64,000 nt of DNA from Liolophura sinensis (lineage: Eukaryota > Mollusca > Polyplacophora > Chitonida > Chitonidae), in contig NC_088301.1 in assembly GCF_032854445.1 (NCBI RefSeq), positions 58,726,512-58,790,511 on the forward strand, read 5' to 3'. Made by a program: the position numbers and the translations under genes. Positions 51,601 through 60,400 of this stretch are shown here, piece after piece. How positions within the stretch are numbered: position 1 is the first letter of the stretch; the number at the start of each line of letters is the position of its first letter. Below the pieces are notes generated by a model. That model saw only the letters and a list, made by a program, of their open reading frames with translations. It searched no databases and was not told where the DNA came from.

Positions 51601-52209
51601 CTATATTGTCTGTGTTGATAGGTTTGCTGTGCTTCCCATTAAATCGGCGGCCCGAACAGTAACAACACATTTGTCGGTGAAGGAAACAAAGAAATTGTCT
51701 CAGGAATTCAGACCTCTCAAGTTCTTCCTAGTTCGTCTTTGTCCTGACACCTGTCCGAAGACCTTCGCAATTAAGCTTTATCTAATACAAAATTGATATG
51801 CACATTTGAATTATTTCATTCTTGTCTTCCTTCATTTTCAGATTATTTGAGGGAAGCTACCGTTATTACCAGCATGTGTGGGCCTCAGAATAACGCGTGC
51901 CGATCACGTGACAGTGCTGACAACAAACAGGAAAAACCATGGGTGTTTGCTAAGCAACAGAGAGTTTGGGAAAGCCAGAGTTTTTCCCCAGTTCACGCAC
52001 AGCCAGAAGTTAACGTTAATAGCTACTGTTACCTGAGCATGTGCGGTTATCCACAAATCTTCCTCCCGGGAATCTATCCTTTCACCGCGGCGATGATGTC
52101 CTCCATAATGCCTGGTCGAATTCCGATGACGTCGCTCGCTCCAAAAGTTTCTCTTCAATCAAATACAAATAGTGTTGTTTCCATGGATACTGACGTGCGG
52201 AAAAAGTAA
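47081..52209 (+). CDS. PoxN: Pox neuro-type paired-domain transcription factor
   Basis: Four coding exons: 47081-47093, 49785-50005, 50472-50946 (or from 50505) and 51842-52209. They total 1077 nt, or 358 aa, with phases 1, 0 and 1 all consistent. Pax proteins are nuclear DNA-binding regulators; in flies PoxN specifies poly-innervated sense organs and some brain and appendage structures. The start MPHTGQ.GVNQLGG matches fly Pox neuro, including a first coding exon of only 13 nt. The PAI half (about 5-78) has [18 protein letters not shown] and [16 protein letters not shown]; the RED half (about 90-143) has [10 protein letters not shown] and [14 protein letters not shown]. The combination [31 protein letters not shown] and [13 protein letters not shown] fits PoxN better than Pax2/5/8 or Pax6. 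No homeodomain and no clear octapeptide are present. The C-terminal 215 residues are Pro/Ser/Thr-rich with a basic patch (KLKRKAD). Between the halves, 11 residues are encoded at 50472-50504 that Pax proteins known to me lack. Confidence 0.93.
48100..48345. repeat. Mosaic repeat, module D (reverse) and module C (forward), copy 3
   Basis: 48100-48160 reads as reversed module D (AGTGTGATAATTGGCATATG; GCACGTAACCGG). 48225-48345 is forward module C (ACCAGGACTCCGTTGGTGGA; TAAGCATCACAAAGGCC). Both lie in PoxN's first intron. The head-to-head arrangement is another sign of rearrangement within this repeat family. Confidence 0.55.
48613..48662 (+). repeat. (TA)n microsatellite
   Basis: About 25 uninterrupted TA/AT dinucleotides in PoxN's first intron. 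It is probably length-polymorphic and a likely site of assembly error. Confidence 0.95.
48832..49065 (+). repeat. Mosaic repeat, module E copy 2
   Basis: It aligns with 37558-37775: GGGCACACAGGTTTCCTTGT, CCCAGCATGAACATACGTGA, AAGCAGCCGTGGTTAGGAAC and CTAAGGAAGTATATTAAG. The alignment resumes near 49157 (AAGGTTAACAGGGGCGATCT against AAGGTTAACAGGAGCGAGCT at 37890). It lies in the first intron of PoxN. Confidence 0.75.
49245..49430 (-). repeat. Mosaic repeat, modules D and C in reverse, copy 4
   Basis: On the minus strand it reads D (AACATTTGCGAACTATTACA region) then C (CAGCATAAACCAGGATTCTG, later GAGACCTGGTGCC and AATTCTAGACCA), matching the D-C order of the forward copy at 40530-40860. It lies about 350 bp upstream of PoxN's main paired-domain exon. 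Confidence 0.65.
51270..51283 (+). repeat. Poly(C) run
   Basis: Fourteen consecutive C in PoxN's third intron. The exact length is uncertain in any assembly. Confidence 0.9.
51390..51570. promoter_or_regulatory. GC-rich island in PoxN intron 3, possible enhancer
   Basis: A compact GC-rich stretch (GTGGCCGGCCTCACGCGATC; TTCCTGTGACGGGAAGC) sits in an AT-rich intron and is followed by a homeodomain-type TTAATAATTAATTGC. There is no splice-compatible ORF. A regulatory role is inferred from composition and location only. Confidence 0.25.
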
Positions 52210-53168
52210 ATTTGCATGACTTCACTGCATGTGTGAACTCCTCGTGCAGCACATGCTGTGTGTGACCCATTCCAGTTGAGCCAACAATAATCAATATGCT
52301 GAACTCGGAAGGAACTTTTTTTTTGCACAGCCTTGTATAAAAACTTATCGAGACAGGACAATTGTGAACGATATCAGAAGGAATTGAACATAAAAATATA
52401 AAGGCTTGTAACCTCTGAGGACAAGTGCTAGACAAGAAGACTCTGAAGTGATCTTAGGGCTGTTCTATAGCAGGCTGGGTAACTGTGCCAAAATAGTTCC
52501 ATCATCTTTCTACAGCCTGTTTATCCCATTGTGCGCGTTTCAATACTATGTCCATTTCAGGGTGTCAGCGGTAAGAGATTTGGTAAAATCCATTTGCAGA
52601 CTATGATACTATATTTGTGAAGTAAAAAGAGAGAAATACTGCCTTTGTTAGGCCTGCAGGTATATGAAATGACGGTACTAATACCATAGGAGTGCATGAT
52701 AAACAAATGTTAGTTATGAAATGAATTGTTTATTAGAAATATTGGATACTTATCCTTTCATGTCCTATATGTTGATGTATTGATGTCAGTATAATTGATG
52801 ACAGACCCTCAATTGTATTAACAAATGTTGAGCGCTTAGTCTCTTAAGTTTTCACGCAGATCATATATTAAAACTATATTATTTGAGAAGTCACATGATA
52901 CAGAGAAGAGGTTTTCTGAAATCCTTCAGTTGAGTAACTTCTGCCTTTTCAAGGCTAGGCCAATTTTTTGATCAGATGATAAAGTGGACAGGTTGCGCGT
53001 ATGGTACCATACCAGTTCCAGTTCTGTGTGGCGATGGACACGGATGTCTTCTGTACTAAATTTCACCTTCAATGGGTGCAATACTGCTTCAATACACGTG
53101 TCACCAATGAACTGTATATAGTATATAGTTAATATATTAGTATTAATATATTGAAATTAAGAAAGAGC

Positions 53169-53174
53169 AATAAA
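53169..53174 (+). terminator. Poly(A) signal of PoxN
   Basis: Canonical AATAAA about 960 nt after the PoxN stop codon, in an AT-rich 3' flank. No earlier AATAAA was seen after the stop. Confidence 0.5.
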
Positions 53175-56100
53175 GTCTTCGAATGTGCAATATGTACTAC
53201 TCTGTGTACCTAAGATAAATTATGTACAACCGTAAAGAAATACACTAAAGAAGCAATTGCTCTACTGAATATGTTTAAACAGGTACTAACACATCCGTAT
53301 TTTTCTTTTGCTGCTACTGCCCCCTCGATCCCGTGCGCAAAGCGATCAAGGTGCGCTGGAATCCTGACGTGTCTTTCATCAATATTGGATTTGATTTGTC
53401 GTTGGGTGTAATCGGGTAGCGAATCGTCAATTTTCCGGCGAAGAGGCAAAAGGCATCTCTTACACATGTTAAATGAACAAACATTCCAACACAGATTCGC
53501 GAGCCTTCTAACCCATGAACCTGTCAAAGATCGAAGCATGATTCATCGTCAACAGTACAGATAGATAAACTGTAGCTTGACATGATTTACATGACTGGTC
53601 TTCGATTCACAGCGTATAAGCAGGATGATGTTTTTTGGGGGGTGGGAAAAGTCAGGAGGGTAACTGACAAACAGTCCCAGGAGTGAATCACAGATATAGG
53701 TGGAATTAGGCAAGTGATCTCAAATTTTATCGAACTTTATGGAGCACTAGAATGACTCTACCAGTTTTGCATGTCGACTGCTTATTTCTACGAGAACAGC
53801 TGAGCCTTGAGTATCTCGGAGATTTCCATAACAAAAACTATAAATATGTTGGAATCAAAACACACATTCGTATACCAATCATGAACCACGATGGACGTTA
53901 GAGGTCAGCAAGACCGATTTCCAAACGAACATTAAACACAAATCACCTAAGAACTGTGAAAGTATATCAGTTAAAAAATCATGACAATTTCGTGTAAAGA
54001 ATACCGACAATATCTTGAAGCATTGAAAGTTGTCCCAAAACAGGTACCGGTATCTCAATTTCGCTTTGATTACAACTTTTCGTATGCATTGTGGCTATCT
54101 TATTCAGCACGATGCATAAGCATCCTCTAATTCCCCGGGTATGCGGAATAAGACATAATTATTAAAAAGGGCGGACATATATTTTCTTGAAAAGAGAACA
54201 CTATTCACTGTAACATTTAAGAAAAACTGTGGGTGAATATAGGCGCCGTAAAACACTAATCGCAACACCCCAGGCTTATGATGTCCTCGACAGAACTGTT
54301 TGTGTACCAGCATCCTCACTTCAGTTTCATATAACCCTGACCCTAACCTATAAAAATGCGCAAGTGGCGGAAGTCATAAATCGCGAGTGGGTCGTAGTAT
54401 CAACTATAGAAAATATCAAGCAACCACCGTGATGAACACATTTTATAAGCCCAGGTGTTAATAGCTAATTGTGTACCTACAAACGTCTTTAAAACAGCTT
54501 TGTTCTCTAATATCAAGACTGAGAAGAACCACCTTATAACGTTGCAAGCGAATTGAGGTCAGATGAAAGAGTCCAAGTTTTATCCCCATCCTTTCTATAA
54601 TCTACGCAGAGATAGACAGAGCAGCGCGTACACGTGTTTTCTTCTTGTTCCTGTTGTCCTTACAGTGAACTGCCGCCCGCCGAGGCATTGTATCTGCCCT
54701 TTATTGTTCTGTAAAGAAGCTGAAGTTCACGAACTTGTACATTTTCTCTGTTAAACAAGATTACACCTATGACTGAGTGCGTGTAGTGTACTATTAACGC
54801 TCAAACGGGTTCAGGTAACAACCTAAGTAAACTACAAGGAGAAAATAAGCACTTCCAATATTCTGACTGGACAAACTGATCTGTTCGGCCACATGACAAA
54901 TCAAAACGGAGGCTACAATCCTGCTGGACTGAATCACTGATGGCCTGATTCTAGATAACATTGCGTTATAAAAGCAAAAACATTAGCAAGTTTAGATGTG
55001 CGCAAATCTTGATCTCTCCACCAGAGGACATGATATAAACTTCTACGGCCTTTCCCTTTAATTTACCTAACTCAAGATCGCTGGCCTACACCCTGCGACT
55101 GTGTGTGATGACAGCGTGGCCCACCGTCACTGCGGTGTAGACAAGGACGTGACCAATCCCCGAGCGAGAAACACTCAGTAAGCGGTCAAACAAACATCGT
55201 GCTGTGACGAAAGCAAACAACGTACACCTTAAAATTCACCATCTCAGACGGGAATGCAGGTCATTATTTGAAAGGAGTCTAGAGCAGCTAATGTACAGGC
55301 GCTATTTACGAACACCTTCCATGCTGATAATTGTTACCAGAAAATTTTTTATAAAATTAACTTAGTTCCCAACATTAATTTATTTCTAAACTTTTGCATC
55401 TTAATATAAATTTGAAACAGAAGGAAAAAGAATTTTGCCTTTATATTATCCAGTAATATCAGGTCCGCTGCTTTTTGCACGCGGCGTCTTTGCATGGCCT
55501 GCAATAAAGTTCCAATCATATTTTTAAATTTAAAAAATCCAAGAATAATTTTTGTTTTATAACTTTCCAATACTTGGGACTGGATCTTACGAGTTTGTCC
55601 GAGATCGTAAACATCATCATGATACCGGCATTACACATGCAGGCCTTCTTTTCTACCTTTGACCCCAATTAACAGCAACAGCAAAGACATTTGAACAGCT
55701 TTGTTCAGAAAGCCTTTGGTCTTCAAGCCTTGATGTGTAGCGTTGCATAGGTAAACTGCTCGAGTGGCCATAGTTTGGTCAGACAAATCGGAGTTAAATA
55801 TCTCACGCGCTTGTTCCTATAGCCCTACATAAGCGGTTCTGTATGACAAGTCATTGCGTTCGTTTTCGCATTCTGGTATGGCCAGTTATCATAGCACATG
55901 CCCTACTGATGCAAAATGCATCAAGGGCGAGGTCGTCAAACGAACGGCCACCGCAGAAGATGTTTTATTCAACGTGGATCTTTATATAGGGATATATTTA
56001 GCGGCTTGAAAACAAAGTAGCAATCCCTTCTGGTGCTTGGCCAGTATAAATTATCCCCGGATTAAGCATACTTGTAGACTACAAGACCAGGGATCTGTAC

Positions 56101-57463
56101 CATAATGATTGAAACGTACAATGCTTTTCAGCTATCTTAAAAGTTTTATTTCACGAGATATGGATAACCTTTTACCATAGGTTAAGTTTTTGCGCCCAGG
56201 AAAAGGAAATAAGAAGAACAGCTTTTATTACCTAGTTAGAGTATTTGGTGGCCATGAATCCCACGCCCTAATGTTTGCCCGGTTGACAATTCGCGTCCTT
56301 GCCCTAATGGTCTTGACCTAAATGACAGGCCTCTTTTCTCCTTCACATGAACATTTCTAAGTTTTGCAGCGCTACATTTTCTGTTCTTTGAATTAAAGGT
56401 CACACATATCGTCAAATGGTCTTTTCATAGCTCCCTGCCCAAAATGTTTTCACGCTTGTCATTACAATCATAACAATTTACAAAGATCTAATACAAGACC
56501 TGGAATTTTACATTTTTCTGTCGAGGACTTAACATAGAGGATACATAAAATAATATCTATCTAGTATGTAGGGCAAATGTACAATTAAATTATGATGTAC
56601 ACATTTTTAAATTACACAATACATGAACATACTCAGTAACAGGCTAAGGAAGGCTTAAAAATCGTTGCTAAAATACACACATATATATACACAAGGTAAC
56701 TATTCATATTGAGATACAAAAAGCATGAATAACGATCGGTAAAATTGATACAAAGCAAATATACAATGCTGAACATTCAAGAATTAAAGGATTATCACAA
56801 CTGGAATGTAAACCATGGATATATGTATTGCTTGTCTGATACACTGACTTGCATTCAAGCGATTTTTACAATGTTATTGTTTTTTGTACCTTTTTTGGAA
56901 CTGACACTATCGAAGCAATGATGCAATTACATACATGTCACATATCTGACAAAAAATGTTACAAAAAATTCATTCATGCTGTTTTGCGAAATTTAGCCCA
57001 GGTAGAGACTAATGTCTATGCCTCAGCAGCTTTTGTGCCTTTTGATGTGCACATAATATGACTTGAGTGTAGAGCGAAAAAAAAGGTCTTAAAAATTCAA
57101 GTTTGTAAATTAAACTAAATTACACTTTTAGTGCAGGAAACTTGATTCATAATTCATTACAAACAAATGTTGTACTACTAAAGTCCTTCAACACAACAGT
57201 ATCCAAAAAGTACTACACATATTATACTAGAAAAATATATAAACATCTATATACAATTTCAAAAATTAAATGGGACAAGAAGTAAGAATCAAAGAATTCC
57301 CTGAACAGGCCTTCAAGGTGATCTACAAATAAAAACCCATGATTCTGTATCAAAAAGTAATGTTTCTATTTCTCAGGGAATTTGCAGTTAAAAAGTCGTC
57401 AACAGTGACCCTGTCCATCTCCTGTGTGTTTCAGAACTTTACTGAGGTGTTTGGATGGCCTGC
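53175..57463. other. Non-coding region between PoxN and the LHFPL gene (convergent 3' ends)
   Basis: It holds a reversed copy of mosaic modules A and B (53870-54082), a moderately GC-rich stretch at about 55060-55210, and the 3' UTR of the minus-strand LHFPL gene at the right. Minus-strand AATAAA hexamers at 56224-56229, 56145-56150 and 55964-55969 are candidates for its poly(A) signal. No ORF looks coding. Confidence 0.45.
53870..54082 (-). repeat. Mosaic repeat, modules A and B in reverse, copy 3
   Basis: On the plus strand, CGTATACCAATCATGAACCA through GGACGTTAGAGGTCAGCAAG, ACACAAATCACCTAAGAA, and near 54052 ATCTCAATTTCGCTTTGATT match the right arm at 38499-38600 and reversed module A (37186, 40219). 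It is more diverged than the 37/38-kb pair. Confidence 0.65.
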
Positions 57464-60400
57464 TCAGTACCTGTGGCTGTGAACAAAAACCGAAAAATCA
57501 GATCAAGAAACATCAGCAGTTTACACTATGATTTATTCACTTATTTATTTGATGCTTTAAGCCATACCAAAAATATTTCACTTATACAAAAGGTGGTCAG
57601 CATTAATGGGGGAGTATACCCAAGATCATCCGCAGGTTGCTGGAAGACCTTCCAAGGTACGGCTGGAGAGGAAGCCAGCATGAGCTGGACTTGAACTCAC
57701 AGAAACCGCATTGGTGAGAGGCTCCTGGGTCATTGCGACATGCTGGCATGCCAACTATTTATAATAGCGGCTCACTGTGGGAAAGCTGAGGTAGTCATAT
57801 GAGCACAAGTAAAGAAATAAGCTACCTACTTATCTATTAAGACTTGTTCCAGATGTTAAATGCTTGAACACTGTGCTGTTACCTATGGCCAGTATATGAT
57901 TACAAGTTATTAGAGGATTTTGGAGGAGATTCTCACCTGTGGCTCTGGGAGTGTTTGGAACGCTCAGAACGATGGGTAGAGTACTCAGAGAAACGGTCCA
58001 TTGTGTGGGACTTGGAGGCATAGGTGTCACTATACCCGTTCAGCTCAGCTGGAAAAAAGGAAGAAATGGTTAGGACTTTTAGTTTGCACAAAATAATTTG
58101 GACATTTACAGAAAGTGGTCAGACTAACATTCAATACTTTTACCAGCAAATCATTGGTCAGACTCTTAGTTACTAAGAACTTAAACCACGGAAGATTGAA
58201 CAAAATGCAGATATTATGTGTCCAATCCCAAGGCAAAACTTTCAATACTTCTTCAATATCAAAATTTTGTTACTGACTATCAAGATACTCATTTAAGTGG
58301 CCAATTTGATTCACATAATACACTTTACCTTCTGTAAATATCAACTGATTAATGTTTTACTGGAAAAAAAGAAATATAGAAGAAGAAGGCCTATCATATT
58401 TGTTTGTTTGGTGAAAAATATGAACACGATATAATTTATTGTCTCAAATTCAGAATTATCTGATTGAATAATTCCAAGCTGAATGTTTTGTTACATCATT
58501 GTCTGCTAAAAATGGTGATGTATTTCAAAGGGCCTTGGCCAATCTGTGTGTACAGTCAGGCATGATTAGTTTTGTCAACATGGGTGGGGATTTCTCCCTC
58601 TCACAAAGGTTACATTTCCATCCACCTGTACAATCAGCCAGGCACAGGTAAGTGCAGCACAAGTTCACCATGACTTCACAGATCGTTCTCCAATCTACCA
58701 GGATCCTGATGGTATTTCCACACGGCAGCCTCAATCTCTAGACAAACAAACCCTACCAGGACTTGTCATCACCCCAAGTCTAACAGTTAATTAAAACTCG
58801 CTCAGCGTCTTTCCTGCTTTCACTTTGATGCGTCATACACACTGGCCATCTTTGTGGATGCAATACCTGACAAAGGTGTTACCACAATAAAACACAGACT
58901 TCCTGCACCGGCTAAAGGTACATACCTCACAATCCCCTATTCAGACATCTCACACATACAGCTGTCTCTTATGTGAATCAACATTTCCTTTCAAACGATT
59001 ATGGAATTTATCACCACCTGAATAATCTTCAAGATGTATTACTCACAAATTATCCACAGGAACTTAAGTCCTCAACTCAGTTCTTGGTATACATAACGAA
59101 ATTTGCAAATTGTTTCTACTTCTTCTGGACAGAACATTTAACTGTTTTTATTCAACATATAATTTAGGACAAATTTGGTCTTTACAACACTGTGTTGTTA
59201 TGTCCTGTACTCTCCTATCCATCTTTGCTCTTTCTAATTCAAAAAGGCATTTGTCTACAATACTGAGACACTTGACAAAGTCTTAATATCATTCTCTATG
59301 ACATTTGATTGAACTTTTAAACCTTTTCGCATATGTAAGAGCAACTTTCATTGCAATTTATGCACATTTGATTTTGGAGACAAAACATCATTTGTTAGAT
59401 TTAAGCCCTACTATCTGTCTACTGTTCAATTAGATGGCTTCACAAAAAGTGAAATTTTAACATTCTATGCAAAATAAAGCCTTCAGAATATGCTTGAATA
59501 AACACCTTGTAAACATGCGAAATGGTTGAAGAATTACAGAATGTAAGTATATACAATTATGATAGACTAGAATACAAAGTTCTGTATATTTTCATGTTAT
59601 GTTAACTATTACTTTGTTCTGTTTATAACCCAGAGATGCTGCTTAAACCAATTTTTAATTGTGATAGCTTTTTTTAATACCCACATTTGTTTAGATTTCC
59701 AATATTAAAGCATATCTGTATGTAGTATCCATATCCAGATCACGGTTGGTATACCAGTGTGTTTCGATGCATAGATTCAGGTTCCTTTCCTAAATCCAAA
59801 CCAAAATTCGATGAAAATGGAATTCCTTGGCCTCCACATTATCTGTGCCTGAACTGAATCACCTGGGCTGCACAATGATGGAATGAAGCGCTGAGTATTG
59901 AGAACTGTAATTTAGATTTCAAACACAATACGAAACTTACATTTTGAGTGATCTCCCTTCTCATACACTTCTGGAAGGAGTTTCATTTGTTTGTATGCAA
60001 GAAGGAAGGCCAAAAGTGCAAGGATGATGGCATCAAAAATCAGGATAATGGACAGAATAAAGGCCCAGCGAAGTCCACAAGACCCTCTGTTGTAGCTGCT
60101 TGTCACTGCATATCCACAAACACTCTTCACTGTGTTATTGTCCCAACCATTGGGGTAGATCACACAGCCAAGGAACATGGACAATGCTGCAAAATACAAA
60201 AGTAAAATGAAGATTATCACATTTGACTGCTGGAGTAAAACAAACGATTACCTACTACTATGATCACCTATGGGTGAATATGCATTTCATGGTAAGGAGC
60301 CAGCAACTGTAGGCTATAATGTGCCTCACACAAGGCATGTATCACACACATATTTCCATCTAATATGACCACCAACTTGACTGACACACTTTAATGCCAC

